A stretch of DNA of 64,000 bases, taken from Anabaena sp. PCC 7108 (GTDB taxonomy: Bacteria > Cyanobacteriota > Cyanobacteriia > Cyanobacteriales > Nostocaceae). The stretch lies in assembly GCF_000332135.1 (NCBI RefSeq), contig NZ_KB235896.1, positions 4,270,356 through 4,334,355 on the forward strand. Direction: 5' to 3'. Positions 26,622 to 35,650 of the stretch are shown one piece after another. The translations under genes and the position numbers were made by a program. The notes beneath the pieces are model-generated. The model did not search any database. It was not told where the DNA came from and saw only the letters and a list, made by a program, of their open reading frames with translations. Within the stretch, counting starts at the first letter, position 1. Each line of letters starts with the position of its first letter.

Positions 26622-27509
26622 GTGAGCAAATCTATCTTCGATTTAGTTGACGAATTACCAACCAGTAACTTGACTGTATCTATGCTCAGAGCTTTAGATT
26701 TTGTCGCTCCCGGTGAGTGGCAAAATACTGTAGGCTTTGTCAACACAATTAAAACCGTCACTGGTGAAGATGATGAGAGTTTAATTCAGCAAATTGGTGA
26801 ACGGGCTATTTATCTGTTCAACGACAAATCCCAAGGATATCAAACAGCTTTGTGGCTTTATCAAACTGTTGATGGTACAGATAAAGCTTTAGGTGCAGCC
26901 GCTTTAGCTAATAAAGTAGGTGAATCAATTCCCCTATTAGGCTTTTTAAACTCCCTTACTCCTAAACCAGATAAAGCTCAAACTATCGACTTAACCTTAA
27001 AAGTAGTTGCTGAATTAGTAGCTTTTTGCCAAATAAACGGCATTCCCGGTGATAGCATTGGCGATTTTGTTGCCTCTTTAGGTGAGTATAGTGGTGAGTC
27101 ACTTATTCGCATGGTGGCTTTAATTTGCGTTGATGGTTTAATACCCCTTGGACCTGATTTCATCGACAAAGCCCTATCAGGTATTAGTCGGATGAGTCCC
27201 CAGGACTTAGGACAAAACTCAACTTTCCAAAACATCAAAAATACTATTCCTGGTAATAATGATGCTGGTAAACTCAACTTTATCGGCGAAAGCTTTGATT
27301 CCGTTAAAGGTTGGATGAGTGGTATTGTAACAGCCAATAATTTAACACCACAAAAGGTTGTTGGTAACTTGCAAAGTTTTGTCCAACTCGCTGATGACAA
27401 ATTAGACTACCTGGCAGCGTTCTTAGATATGAGTACAAATTACTATGAACACACTGGTACGCAAACTTTAGCTCGGCGTTTAATTGAACGCGCAGTAGCA
27501 GAAATTTAG
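26622..27509 (+). CDS. Conserved hypothetical helical protein
   Basis: A 295-residue, mostly helical, acidic protein without signal peptide or clear membrane helices. It starts with GTG after AGGAG. No domain is recognised. The region ESIPLLGFLNSLTP and the tail YEHTGTQTLARRLIERAV are regular and the codon use matches neighbours, so it is a real gene. It follows the lipoprotein gene closely. Confidence 0.7.
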   Translation: MSKSIFDLVDELPTSNLTVSMLRALDFVAPGEWQNTVGFVNTIKTVTGEDDESLIQQIGERAIYLFNDKSQGYQTALWLYQTVDGTDKALGAAALANKVGESIPLLGFLNSLTPKPDKAQTIDLTLKVVAELVAFCQINGIPGDSIGDFVASLGEYSGESLIRMVALICVDGLIPLGPDFIDKALSGISRMSPQDLGQNSTFQNIKNTIPGNNDAGKLNFIGESFDSVKGWMSGIVTANNLTPQKVVGNLQSFVQLADDKLDYLAAFLDMSTNYYEHTGTQTLARRLIERAVAEI

Positions 27510-27588
27510 CTAATTTTCTAGCCTAAATACAACTTGTAGTAGTGCCGCAAATAAATACAGCACTACTACAAATAGGTCTTTATTAACC

Positions 27589-27712
27589 AGGACTTACGCA
27601 ACTGGCACATTGGTAGGGTGCGTCAGATATCAACAATCTGTTTATTTACAGGATTTATGCAGTAGTAAAGCACCCTACAACAGATTTTTAGTGTGACACT
27701 TGCGTAAGTCCT
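27589..27712. repeat. MITE-like element, family A copy 2
   Basis: A complete 124-bp copy with AGGACTTACGCAA / TTGCGTAAGTCCT ends and a single inner block. It is the best reference copy in this window and accounts for much of the 325-bp gap before rpsU. Confidence 0.85.
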
Positions 27713-27834
27713 ATTAACTTGTGCGTGCTATTTGCGGTTGTTAGGAAACATCACCATAAATAACAGAAATAAAACGGAATAATGAAGAGATGCTAACTGG
27801 ACTTACAGCTGCAATAGACATTACCCTAAAGTTA

Positions 27835-28029
27835 TTACTTGAAGCGAGAACGTTGTTGACGACGTTGCTTGTGTCTAGCGATAGCTTTACGCTTCTCTTT
27901 TTCTAAAGGTGTTTCAAAATGGCGATTCTTACGCATATCTTGGAAAATTCCGGCTTTAGAAACTTCACGTTTAAATCTCCGTAAAGCTGATTCAATACCT
28001 TCATTCTCCCCCAAAACTACTTGCGTCAT
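27835..28029 (-). CDS. rpsU: 30S ribosomal protein S21 (copy 1)
   Basis: About 64 residues from [19 protein letters not shown]. The family's basic tail ([17 protein letters not shown]) is present. An ATG two codons further up (28035) is also possible. It lies 124 bp downstream of an RNA-binding-protein gene on the same strand, an arrangement known from Anabaena rbpA1-rpsU. A second, shorter rpsU is at 33511-33690. Confidence 0.93.
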   Translation of the reverse strand: MTQVVLGENEGIESALRRFKREVSKAGIFQDMRKNRHFETPLEKEKRKAIARHKQRRQQRSRFK

Positions 28030-28153
28030 TCTCATTCCTCCTAATTGTGGGTGAATATATACTATACTAGAGTTAATAAAATATATCAGTAGAGTTGTAT
28101 CTTCATAACTTATCTACTGGCGACTCTAGATTTAAAAATTTTTCAGGACAGGA

Positions 28154-28456
28154 TTAATAACGGCGATTATCACGATCATTATTACCCCAGCTACCACGGG
28201 AAGGACTTCTTTCCTCACGAGGTTTAGCTTTATTTACCTTTAAAGCACGACCCATCCATTCAGCGCCATCAAGTGCTTCAATAGCTGCTGTTTCTTTGTC
28301 ATCACTTTCCATTTCCACGAAAGCAAAACCACGTGGTCGTCCTGTTTCCCTATCAGTGGGTAACTGCACACGTTTGACTGTTCCGTACTCAGAAAAAGCC
28401 GTTTTCAGGTCTTCTTCTGTAACCTGATAGGACAGGTTTCCAACATAAATCGACAT
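28154..28456 (-). CDS. RRM-domain RNA-binding protein (Rbp type)
   Basis: A 100-residue protein made of one RRM domain and a short Arg/Gly/Asn-rich tail. RNP2 is IYVGNL near residue 3 and RNP1 RGFAFVEM near residue 43. Cyanobacterial Rbp proteins of this type are often cold-induced and act on mRNA localisation or stability. The Gly/Arg tail ([18 protein letters not shown]) is shorter than in many clade-A Rbps. It is followed by rpsU on the same strand, which supports an rbp-rpsU unit. The 190 bases upstream have no gene and probably hold its promoter and leader. Confidence 0.93.
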   Translation of the reverse strand: MSIYVGNLSYQVTEEDLKTAFSEYGTVKRVQLPTDRETGRPRGFAFVEMESDDKETAAIEALDGAEWMGRALKVNKAKPREERSPSRGSWGNNDRDNRRY

Positions 28457-28647
28457 AGTAGCGGATGGTCTCCCAAATCAAAAAATGTAGAAAGTTAGAT
28501 TCGGAGAGACTCATTTATAAAGAAATTAAAACGACTTACTCAACCGAAAATAATCCTTACATTCTACACTATAGCACAGCCTTTGAATATGAACTCATAA
28601 CGAGTAACATTTCTAGAATCATCTCTAGACTCAATTCAACTCACATC

Positions 28648-29496
28648 TTAGGCAAACTCTGCTAAGGTTTGTTCTGATTTCTGACACAATATCTCATGAT
28701 GTTGAGAACTACTAGCCAGCAAATTGCCCCATTGACTAATATCACCAGTATTGTACTTTAACGGCGTACCATCGAAGTGAGTAAATTTACCCCCGGCTTC
28801 TGTTAAAATTAGTTCGGGTGCAGCCATATCCCAATCTTTAGGTGCAGATTTACCAGAAATAGAAATGTAAATATCTCCTTCTTGTTCAAGAATAGCTGCG
28901 ATTTTACAACCTACACTACCAATGGCTTTCTGATTTTGACAGGGTAGATTTTGGAGTAAATATTCTAATTTTTCATTGCGGTGAGAACGACTGACTACTA
29001 AGGTTAGGTCTTCAATAGGTTTATTACTAGTTACTTTTAAAGGGAGAGAACCATTAACAGTTTCCACAAAAGTACCGCCACCTTTAGTCGCATAATATAA
29101 TTTTTCTGCTTCTGGTATGGCTACTACTGCTAAAACTGGAGTTGTTCCTTGAACTAAAGCAATGTGAATTGCGTATTCCCCGGTTTTATCGATAAAGTCC
29201 CTTGTACCATCTAAAGGATCAATTATCCAAACCCACTCAGAGGAATTTTTAACCTGTTGAGATTTATAGGTTTCTTCGCTGATATAGCCAAATTCTTCAT
29301 TACCTAAAGCTGCTTGTAACTTGTCTAAAATATATTGACTAACAGCCACATCAGCAAGAGTTACAGGTTCGTTCTGTTTATATTGTATATCTAGGTTAGG
29401 GTCTTTTGCGGTTCCGTGATAATAAGAACGCAGTAATTTAGCTGCACCCCAACCGATTTCACGGGTAATTTTTAGTATTTCTTCTAAGTTTGGCAT
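28648..29496 (-). CDS. cysQ: 3'(2'),5'-bisphosphate nucleotidase / inositol monophosphatase family
   Basis: A 282-residue member of the IMPase superfamily. Metal-binding motifs: the EE of YISEETY, WIIDPLDGTRDF, and the late WDMAAPELILTEAGG. CysQ-type enzymes hydrolyse 3'-phosphoadenosine 5'-phosphate produced in sulfate assimilation; a pure inositol monophosphatase role is the alternative. The gene is divergent from the DUF218 gene, with only 29 bp between the starts. Confidence 0.85.
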   Translation of the reverse strand: MPNLEEILKITREIGWGAAKLLRSYYHGTAKDPNLDIQYKQNEPVTLADVAVSQYILDKLQAALGNEEFGYISEETYKSQQVKNSSEWVWIIDPLDGTRDFIDKTGEYAIHIALVQGTTPVLAVVAIPEAEKLYYATKGGGTFVETVNGSLPLKVTSNKPIEDLTLVVSRSHRNEKLEYLLQNLPCQNQKAIGSVGCKIAAILEQEGDIYISISGKSAPKDWDMAAPELILTEAGGKFTHFDGTPLKYNTGDISQWGNLLASSSQHHEILCQKSEQTLAEFA

Positions 29497-29525
29497 TCTT
29501 TTGATTTTGGTAAAGTACAGATTTT

Positions 29526-30161
29526 ATGAAAAGCTCACGCAAATGTGTAAAAGCGCAAAGGTATACTCAGTTTACGAAAAATAAGTTGGTTTTGGTAATT
29601 TTATCCTTAATCTCTGCCTTATTGATTGCAATTGCTTCTACAGCTACTAATATATATTTCTATGGTAACAATTATACTCATATTCAGGCGGATGCCGCAA
29701 TTGTTCTAGGTGCAGCAGTTTGGGGAAAACAACCATCTCCTGTGTTTCGAGAACGGATTAACCATGCTATTAATTTATATCAAAACGGTTATGTTCGCAA
29801 GCTCATTTTTACAGGTGGAGTTGGTAATGGTGATGAACTAGCAGAATCGCTAGTTGGTAAACTCTATGCTGTCAGTAAAGGTGTAAAATCATCTGATATT
29901 CTGATAGAAACTACGTCTCGAACTACTTCTCAAAATCTAAAAAATGCTTCAGAATTAGTGGCAAATTACCACTTTAAAAAAATTCTCATTGTTAGTGATC
30001 CATTACATTTAAAACGTGCCGTTTTAATGGCTAGAAATTTAGGTTTAGATGCCCAAGCATCTCCCACACCGACTACCCGCTATCAAAGTTTAAATAGTCA
30101 GTTGCCTTTTTTGATGAGAGAAACTTATTTCTATTTTGTTTATTTGTTATTTAAAATCTAA
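29526..30161 (+). CDS. YdcF/SanA-like DUF218 membrane protein
   Basis: A 211-residue protein with an N-terminal membrane helix (about 21-43) and a DUF218 domain: ADAAIVLGAAVWGKQPSPVF, ERINHAINLYQNG, KLIFTGG and IETTSRTTSQN. SanA/ElyC relatives affect envelope integrity; the biochemical function of this one is unknown. It ends with two hydrophobic residue clusters. Confidence 0.85.
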   Translation: MKSSRKCVKAQRYTQFTKNKLVLVILSLISALLIAIASTATNIYFYGNNYTHIQADAAIVLGAAVWGKQPSPVFRERINHAINLYQNGYVRKLIFTGGVGNGDELAESLVGKLYAVSKGVKSSDILIETTSRTTSQNLKNASELVANYHFKKILIVSDPLHLKRAVLMARNLGLDAQASPTPTTRYQSLNSQLPFLMRETYFYFVYLLFKI

Positions 30162-30259
30162 TTTTCAATCTACAGCACTCCTAAATGAGTTGTAAAGAAA
30201 CCTGTTCCCTATTGCCTGCCTCCACCAGTAGTTTATAAATCAAATAGGGTTGCTATAAT

Positions 30260-31117
30260 TTAATTTTCCATCCAACGACGTGTACCAAAATATTTACAAG
30301 ATCCAGATGCAATATTACTAGCTAATTCTAGAGATTGCTGGAAACTTGATTGTAAAATATAATGACAAAAACTGCCATGAAAAACATCTCCTGCACCTAA
30401 TGTATCTACTGGCTGTATTTTCGGGACATTAACAATACCAATATTACCACAACTTCGGTATTGAATTGGTTTTTCTCCTTGGGTAATGGCAATATGAGGA
30501 ATGTGAAAACCTTGAAGATAGGTAAAAACATCTTCTTGATTTTGGCAGTTGGGTGGATAAAAATTAGCTGAACAAATGGCATAATCTACAAAAGGTAAAA
30601 TTTCCTCAAATCCGGGTTTCCAACTGCCACCATCAATTACAACTGGGATATTTTGGATTTTGGCTGTTTCGGCAATAATTTTACTAACTGCCATTTGATG
30701 TCCATCGATAAGTATAATATCAGTGTTTTGGAGAATATTTGCAGGGATAGAGGTGATATTTCCCTGATTTTTCACTGCATTAATAGAAATTACTGCTCTT
30801 TCGCCAGTGCTTTGGGTGACAATAATAGATGAAACTGGTGGTGGTGTATCTTGGCTCGATTCTAAGTCAATAATTGCGACTTGGTAATTTGCTAAATCGC
30901 TCAGAATTAGCTGTGTCATTGGGTGAGAACCCAACACAGTCAAGACTGTAGCGTGATTACCTAAATGACTAAAAGTAACAGCGGCATTTGTTGCTGGTCC
31001 TCCTGCTGCTACAGTATAGTCAGTAGCAACTAACTTTTGATTATTTTGGGGTGGAGAGTCGGCAAGGTAAATTAAATCTAAGGTGACTAAACCTACAAAT
31101 AAGGCAGAATTGGTCAT
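30260..31117 (-). CDS. PfkB family carbohydrate kinase
   Basis: A 285-residue ribokinase-type kinase. The N-terminal glycine motif (VAAGGPATNAAVTFSHLG) binds the sugar and the C-terminal DTLGAGDVFHGSF holds the catalytic aspartate and anion hole. The substrate cannot be fixed from sequence. The gene stands alone between a plus-strand DUF218 gene and a family A repeat. Confidence 0.88.
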   Translation of the reverse strand: MTNSALFVGLVTLDLIYLADSPPQNNQKLVATDYTVAAGGPATNAAVTFSHLGNHATVLTVLGSHPMTQLILSDLANYQVAIIDLESSQDTPPPVSSIIVTQSTGERAVISINAVKNQGNITSIPANILQNTDIILIDGHQMAVSKIIAETAKIQNIPVVIDGGSWKPGFEEILPFVDYAICSANFYPPNCQNQEDVFTYLQGFHIPHIAITQGEKPIQYRSCGNIGIVNVPKIQPVDTLGAGDVFHGSFCHYILQSSFQQSLELASNIASGSCKYFGTRRWMEN

Positions 31118-31147
31118 TTGTAATTGGTAACTTGATCTAAATTATTC

Positions 31148-31297
31148 AGGACTTAGGCAACTGGCACATGAGTCCGGTGCGTCAGATGTCAAATATCTGT
31201 TTATTTGCAGGATTTAATGACTCCTGCGTCGTCACGCAAGCTATCGAGTCTGACGCACCCTACAATAGATATTTATTGTAACACTTACGTAAGTCTT
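31148..31297. repeat. MITE-like element, family A copy 3, diverged
   Basis: Starts AGGACTTAGGCAACTGGCAC and ends TTACGTAAGTCTT. The right half of the core is replaced by GC-rich sequence containing GACTCCTGCGTCGTCACGC. Its ends have drifted from the 27589 copy, so it is older. Confidence 0.7.
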
Positions 31298-31324
31298 ATT
31301 ATTAAATGAATTATAGGAGAATTT

Positions 31325-31762
31325 ATGAATCTAATTACCCATGACAATGATTTTTATGCTTGGACACAGGAACAAGCACATTTGTTGAGAACTGGACAAT
31401 TTCATCAAATTGATTTTGATTACATCGCTGAAGAAATTGAAGATATGGGACGTTCTCAGAAACGAGAGTTAGAAAATAGATTAGAAGTATTAATTATGCA
31501 CTTACTCAAATGGCGATTTCAGCCTAACTTACGTTCTCGAAATTGGCAATTAACTATCAAGGAGCAACGTTTACGTTTAGAAAAAATTATATCAGAAAAC
31601 CCAAGTCTTAAAACATTTTTAGCCGATTCTCTAGATAAAACTTATCAACTTGTGACTATTAGTGCAGAACGAGAAACGGGGTTTTCTTCATTTCCTGAAA
31701 ATTGTCCTTACAGTTTAACAGAAATTTTAACTCCTGAATTTTTACCCAGTGAAGGTAGGTAA
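31325..31762 (+). CDS. DUF29 domain protein (first of three)
   Basis: A 145-residue DUF29 protein. The family pattern is clear: YAWTQEQAHLLRTGQF near the start, DFDYIAEEIEDMGRSQKREL, HLLKWRFQP, NPSLK, and CPYSLTEIL near the end. DUF29 is very common in cyanobacteria, often in multiple copies, with unknown function. It is followed after 5 bp by another DUF29 gene, so the two form an operon. Confidence 0.88.
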   Translation: MNLITHDNDFYAWTQEQAHLLRTGQFHQIDFDYIAEEIEDMGRSQKRELENRLEVLIMHLLKWRFQPNLRSRNWQLTIKEQRLRLEKIISENPSLKTFLADSLDKTYQLVTISAERETGFSSFPENCPYSLTEILTPEFLPSEGR

Positions 31763-31767
31763 GAACT

Positions 31768-32217
31768 ATGAAACAAACACCAGCAGAAACTCTCTATAAT
31801 CAAGATTTTGTTCTCTGGGTTGAGGATACGGTAAAGCAGTTAAAAGAGGGAAATTTTCGTGATATTGATTGGGAAAATTTAATTGAGGAGGTGGAATCTT
31901 TGGGAGGAAGAGATAAACGAGAGTTAGAAGGTCGTTTGACGACTTTATTTGAACACGCATTAAAACGTAGATTTGTGCCGTTACTTGATTGTTATCGAGG
32001 TTGGGAAAATACTATAAAACGAACTCAAAAAGACCTGAAAAAGCTTTTAAGAGATTCTCCTAGTTTACAAAATTATTTGTTAAAAATGTTAGTTGAATGC
32101 TATGCAGATGCATTAGATAATTTAATTAATGAATATGATGTTGACTTTCCTGATGTTTGTCCTTTTTCTCAGGATTTAGATGTTTTATTAAATGATAAAT
32201 TTTGGGAAAAAGTTTAA
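31768..32217 (+). CDS. DUF29 domain protein (second of three)
   Basis: A 149-residue DUF29 protein in tandem with the previous one. It keeps FVLWVEDTVKQLKEGNF, IDWENLIEEVESLGGRDKREL and the terminal CPFSQDLDV, but its middle (HALKRRFVPLLDCYRGWENT) differs from the LLKWRFQP of copies one and three. It is the divergent member of the three. rsmI starts 33 bp later. Confidence 0.88.
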   Translation: MKQTPAETLYNQDFVLWVEDTVKQLKEGNFRDIDWENLIEEVESLGGRDKRELEGRLTTLFEHALKRRFVPLLDCYRGWENTIKRTQKDLKKLLRDSPSLQNYLLKMLVECYADALDNLINEYDVDFPDVCPFSQDLDVLLNDKFWEKV

Positions 32218-32250
32218 TGTGATTTAAAATGTGATTTAATTGGAATTATT

Positions 32251-33126
32251 ATGCAAACTGATCCCAAACCATCAACACTTTATATTGTCGGTACACCGAT
32301 TGGTAACTTAGAAGATATCACTTTTAGAGCGGTGCGAATTTTGCAAACTGTGGATCTGATTGCTGCTGAAGATACAAGACATACAGGAAAATTACTGCAA
32401 CATTTTCAGGTGAAAACTCCCCAAATCAGCTATCATGAACATAATCAGAATAGTCGGATTCCCGAATTATTAGAGCATTTGAAAAACGGGAAAGCGATCG
32501 CACTGGTTAGTGATGCCGGAATGCCAGGAATTTCCGATCCTGGATATGAATTGGTAAAAGCCTGTATTGACGAAGGAATCACAGTTGTACCTATTCCCGG
32601 TGCAAGTGCGGCCATTACGGCTTTAAGTGCGGCAGGATTACCAACAGACAGGTTTATCTTTGAAGGCTTTTTAGCAGCTAAAAGTCAGCAACGAAGACAA
32701 CAATTAGAATATTTGCAAGCCGAACCCCGGACGTTAATTTTTTACGAGTCGCCTCACCGCTTACGAGATAGTTTACAAGATTTAGGGACAGTGTTGGGGA
32801 GCGATCGCTCAATAGTCATAGCTAGAGAACTAACGAAATTATACGAAGAATTTTGGCGAGGGACAATCAGGGAAGCGATCGCACATTACAACCAAAAAGA
32901 ACCTCAAGGAGAATATACCCTTTTAGTAGCCGGAACTCCACCCAGTCTACCCCAACTTACAGAAGCAGAACTCAAAGCCGAACTATTACAAATCATCAAA
33001 CAGGGAGTTTCCCGTTCCCAGGCCAGCCGTCAATTAGCCAAAGATACTGACCTATCCCGTCGCCAACTATATCAACTAGCCCTGGCCATTGACATCAGTG
33101 CAGAAGCAGAAATCACAAATGAATAA
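32251..33126 (+). CDS. rsmI: 16S rRNA (cytidine(1402)-2'-O)-methyltransferase
   Basis: A 291-residue tetrapyrrole-methylase-fold enzyme. Motifs: YIVGTPIGNLEDITFRA at the N-terminus, AEDTRHTGKLLQHF, LVSDAGMPGISDPG, PIPGASA and IFYESPHRL. It 2'-O-methylates C1402 in the ribosomal decoding centre. Length and motif order are normal for RsmI. It may be co-transcribed with the DUF29 pair. Confidence 0.95.
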   Translation: MQTDPKPSTLYIVGTPIGNLEDITFRAVRILQTVDLIAAEDTRHTGKLLQHFQVKTPQISYHEHNQNSRIPELLEHLKNGKAIALVSDAGMPGISDPGYELVKACIDEGITVVPIPGASAAITALSAAGLPTDRFIFEGFLAAKSQQRRQQLEYLQAEPRTLIFYESPHRLRDSLQDLGTVLGSDRSIVIARELTKLYEEFWRGTIREAIAHYNQKEPQGEYTLLVAGTPPSLPQLTEAELKAELLQIIKQGVSRSQASRQLAKDTDLSRRQLYQLALAIDISAEAEITNE

Positions 33127-33273
33127 CAATACCTTGTCCATTTTTTGTAGGTTTGGTTAAGCGATAGCGCAACCCGACGGATTTGTTGAGTTTCATCCTA
33201 TTGCTTCGTGAACGTTCACGTTCCACAAATCAACCTACAAATCAAGACTTTTTTCGATTTGGACAAGGTATTG
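33127..33273. repeat. MITE-like element, family C copy 1
   Basis: A 147-bp element bounded by perfect 14-bp inverted repeats CAATACCTTGTCCA and TGGACAAGGTATTG. The core has GTTAAGCGATAGCGCAACCCG and CAACCTACAAAT. It begins one base after the rsmI stop. Relatives: 59754-59876 and 36216-36353. Confidence 0.85.
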
Positions 33274-33277
33274 AATT

Positions 33278-33369
33278 AGGACTTACGCAAAAAAACACTC
33301 AAACTCCTATTCCTCTGTGTTCTCTGTGTCCTCTGCGGTTCGTTATTCCGTGACTCGTGCGTAAGTCCT
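33278..33369. repeat. Element with family A ends and unrelated centre
   Basis: 92 bp bounded by AGGACTTACGC and GCGTAAGTCCT, perfect inverted repeats of family A, but the centre (CTCTGTGTTCTCTGTGTCCTC) is unrelated to the other copies. It lies four bases after a family C element, so two elements sit side by side in the 384-bp gap before rpsU copy 2. Confidence 0.75.
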
Positions 33370-33510
33370 ATGAATAAAAAAGGCCGTTGCTGAGTCGAGA
33401 CTAGAAATTCAAAAATTCCATTTCTTCTAACTTCTTGTAGCAGAGGGTTTTGCTAAGTTTGAGGTTAATATTACAATTGAAGTTATGGATAAATTGAGGA
33501 CTAATTTAGA

Positions 33511-33690
33511 ATGACCCAAGTGGTTTTAGGCGAAAACGAAGGCATAGATTCCGCCCTGCGTCGCTTTAAACGCCAAGTTTCCAAGGCTGGTATATTGGCC
33601 GACGCAAAGTATCGTCAGCACTTTGAAACCCCCCTGGAAAAACGTAAACGTAAGGCCGTAGCCGCTAGACGTTCACGTCGTTTTAAATAA
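33511..33690 (+). CDS. rpsU: 30S ribosomal protein S21 (copy 2)
   Basis: A 59-residue S21 starting [20 protein letters not shown] and ending RRSRRFK. The first 28 residues are almost the same as copy 1; the rest differs ([20 protein letters not shown] versus [20 protein letters not shown]) and the basic tail is shorter. It is single, not linked to an rbp gene. AGGA lies 14 to 11 bases before the ATG. Confidence 0.93.
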   Translation: MTQVVLGENEGIDSALRRFKRQVSKAGILADAKYRQHFETPLEKRKRKAVAARRSRRFK

Positions 33691-33743
33691 ACATATTTTT
33701 TTTCGTTACCAGCTTTACAGATAAGAGTTTTCAATGCTGTAGT

Positions 33744-33785
33744 TTGGTTGGATGGGATAGGCTACAATAGCTACCCATCAACCAA
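33744..33785. terminator. Strong hairpin between convergent rpsU and pth
   Basis: TTGGTT-G-GATGGG pairs with CCCATC-AACCAA around an inner TAG...CTA. It sits midway between two convergent stops and probably ends both transcripts. The flanks are not T-rich on either side, so it may work mainly as a 3' stability structure. Confidence 0.5.
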
Positions 33786-33812
33786 AACCAAATATTTGCT
33801 CTCAATTCTGAC

Positions 33813-34454
33813 TTAAAAATCAGAAGTATCAATAGTCAGGCTATTGCAACGATTCATAGCCTTAGTTACTCCCTGTTTCAGACTGAGTTCTACACACTCA
33901 ACTACAAACTCCAGCACAAGAGACATTAATTTAGTTTCCCCAGTAGAAAATCGTCCCAACACATGGGAAACTGTATCGGAATTAGCATCATTAGCTACAC
34001 CTTTGGGTTTACCAATACCAATTCGCAACCGGGGAAAGTCTTGGCTACTCAAATGAGAAATAGTACTTTTCATCCCATTATGTCCCCCAGCAGAACCAGA
34101 CAAGCGCAGACGAGTTTTTCCCAAAGGTAAATCCATGTCATCATAAATTACCAGCACTGAATCAGGGGGCAATTTATACCAACTTGTTACCGCTTGAATA
34201 GACTGTCCTGAACGATTCATATAAGTTAACGGCTTCAGCAGACGGATTTTACCGCCACCTGGTGCAATACCTTCACCAAACTGTCCTTGAAACTTGCGAT
34301 TTTCCGCTAAGGGAATTTGCCAAGCACGGGAAAGAGCATCTAAAGCCGCAAAGCCAATATTATGGCGAGTTTGGTCATATTTAGGCTCTGGATTCCCCAA
34401 ACCAACAATTAGCTGGGGAATTACCAAAGCTGGTTGGGTAAAAACTTCTGTCAT
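33813..34454 (-). CDS. pth: Peptidyl-tRNA hydrolase
   Basis: A 213-residue Pth. Motifs: LIVGLGNPEPKYDQTRHNIGF (split across the active-site His), LLKPLTYMNRSGQS, VIYDDMDLPLG, and GSAGGHNGMKS. It recycles peptidyl-tRNA that drops off ribosomes. The start ATG lies five bases after the tatA stop on the same strand, so tatA-pth is a two-gene operon. Confidence 0.95.
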   Translation of the reverse strand: MTEVFTQPALVIPQLIVGLGNPEPKYDQTRHNIGFAALDALSRAWQIPLAENRKFQGQFGEGIAPGGGKIRLLKPLTYMNRSGQSIQAVTSWYKLPPDSVLVIYDDMDLPLGKTRLRLSGSAGGHNGMKSTISHLSSQDFPRLRIGIGKPKGVANDANSDTVSHVLGRFSTGETKLMSLVLEFVVECVELSLKQGVTKAMNRCNSLTIDTSDF

Positions 34455-34459
34455 TTTTC

Positions 34460-34732
34460 CTAACTGGTGGGAGAAGAACCAGCAGTATCCTGCTGTGATT
34501 TGGCTGATTCAATTGTCTTCAGTTCTAGTTCAGCAGTAGTTTTTACAGTTTCTTCTAATTGTTCAGTTTCTCGTTTAAACTCTGTTTGAAATTCATTAGA
34601 AGCTTCTTGAAAACTGCGAATAGTTTTACCTAAACTACGACCAACTTCTGGTAGCTTCTTGGGGCCAAAGATTAACAGCGCCACTACCATAATTAAACCC
34701 ATTTCTGGCAACCCAATACCAAAGATATTCAT
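34460..34732 (-). CDS. tatA: TatA/E family twin-arginine translocase subunit
   Basis: 90 residues: a short N-terminal membrane helix (MGLIMVVALLIFGP), the FGPKKLPEVGRSLGK hinge, an amphipathic helix and a charged, disordered tail. This is the TatA/TatE/Hcf106 layout. It would work with a TatC encoded elsewhere to export folded Tat substrates, such as the multicopper oxidase at 19968-20993. It is followed by pth. Confidence 0.92.
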   Translation of the reverse strand: MNIFGIGLPEMGLIMVVALLIFGPKKLPEVGRSLGKTIRSFQEASNEFQTEFKRETEQLEETVKTTAELELKTIESAKSQQDTAGSSPTS

Positions 34733-34870
34733 GATTTTTCTCCTTTAGATTCTCCAACCGCAATAGAAACTCTCCATTATTTAGTCTAATCAATAGTTAT
34801 ACCAAGAAAGAAAAATAATGGCGACAGATAGAAAACTGTAAAGCTGATGTAGTAAGTCTTTGATAATCCC

Positions 34871-34902
34871 AAATCTAAAATCTAAAATCTAAAATCTAAA
34901 AT
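34871..34902. repeat. 7-bp tandem repeat (AAATCTA)
   Basis: Four and a half copies of AAATCTA, a short tandemly repeated repetitive (STRR) sequence typical of heterocystous cyanobacteria. Other 7-bp arrays are near 41804, 48171, 50451 and 53450. Confidence 0.85.
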
Positions 34903-34943
34903 TGTATCCGCTGTTGGTGATTAACAACCATTACCCAAAGAGC

Positions 34944-34965
34944 AAAAAACCCGGACAAGCCGGGT
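34944..34965 (-). terminator. Rho-independent terminator of psbH
   Basis: On the minus strand: ACCCGG-CTTG-CCGGGT-type stem (CCCGG/CCGGG with flanking A-T pair) followed by TTTTTT, about 40 bp after the psbH stop. It is the clearest intrinsic terminator in the window. Confidence 0.8.
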
Positions 34966-35006
34966 CTATGGTAACTTGTTATCCAAGCTTGATGTTTTGA
35001 TGGCAA

Positions 35007-35210
35007 TTAGCCGCCTAAACTGCGCCAATCAACAAGTACATCCTGAATCAACAGAGATTTATTGTAAACTTGCAGAATAATTAACAAAAACACCAAAAAT
35101 AAAGCCATAAAAACACCCATTAAAGGTGTCGTTCCCCAACCTGGAGATACTTTACCATACTCAGCATTTAAGGGTCTGAGGATATCTCCCAACTTAGTCC
35201 GTTGTGCCAT
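35007..35210 (-). CDS. psbH: Photosystem II protein PsbH
   Basis: A 67-residue single-helix protein with the conserved start [19 protein letters not shown], the loop [13 protein letters not shown] and one transmembrane helix ([16 protein letters not shown]). It is a small PSII core subunit near CP47, involved in QA/QB and bicarbonate stability. psbN is encoded divergently, 233 bp away. Confidence 0.97.
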   Translation of the reverse strand: MAQRTKLGDILRPLNAEYGKVSPGWGTTPLMGVFMALFLVFLLIILQVYNKSLLIQDVLVDWRSLGG

Positions 35211-35443
35211 AGTTCACCTAAGATCAATTGCCAAAGCTTTTTTAATTTTCTTATTGCCCACTGTAAAGTACTGCAATATTTCAGCAGGATTTTTACCTTA
35301 CAACTGAGATTATTCTGACTATGACGATAATACCACTATCAGGGTAGGGTGGTTGAACTGGGTTTAGTGAATGCATAGGTGGTATTTATGTTAAATTTTG
35401 TAATATTCTATAAATATAGCTCTCATAATATAACCCTAAATTT

Positions 35444-35581
35444 ATGGACTTAGAACCCGGTTTAGTGCTTGGCGTTTCTTTCTGTGCAATCCTAGTTGCC
35501 ATTACTGGTATGGCAATTTACACTTCCTTCGGTCCTCCTAGCACTCAGTTAGACGATCCTTTTGAAGACCACGAAGATTAA
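35444..35581 (+). CDS. psbN: PsbN, photosystem II assembly protein
   Basis: A 45-codon gene: starts MDLEPGLVLGVSFCAILVA, has one membrane helix, then YTSFGPPSTQLDDPFEDHED. This is a full-length PsbN. It is needed for PSII assembly and repair and is not a stable PSII subunit. As in most cyanobacteria and plastids it is on the strand opposite to psbH. Confidence 0.96.
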   Translation: MDLEPGLVLGVSFCAILVAITGMAIYTSFGPPSTQLDDPFEDHED

Positions 35582-35650
35582 GGAAGATTAATCGACTGAT
35601 AAATTTAACATGATGGTGGAAAATATCCACCTTCACCCATGACTACAGAT

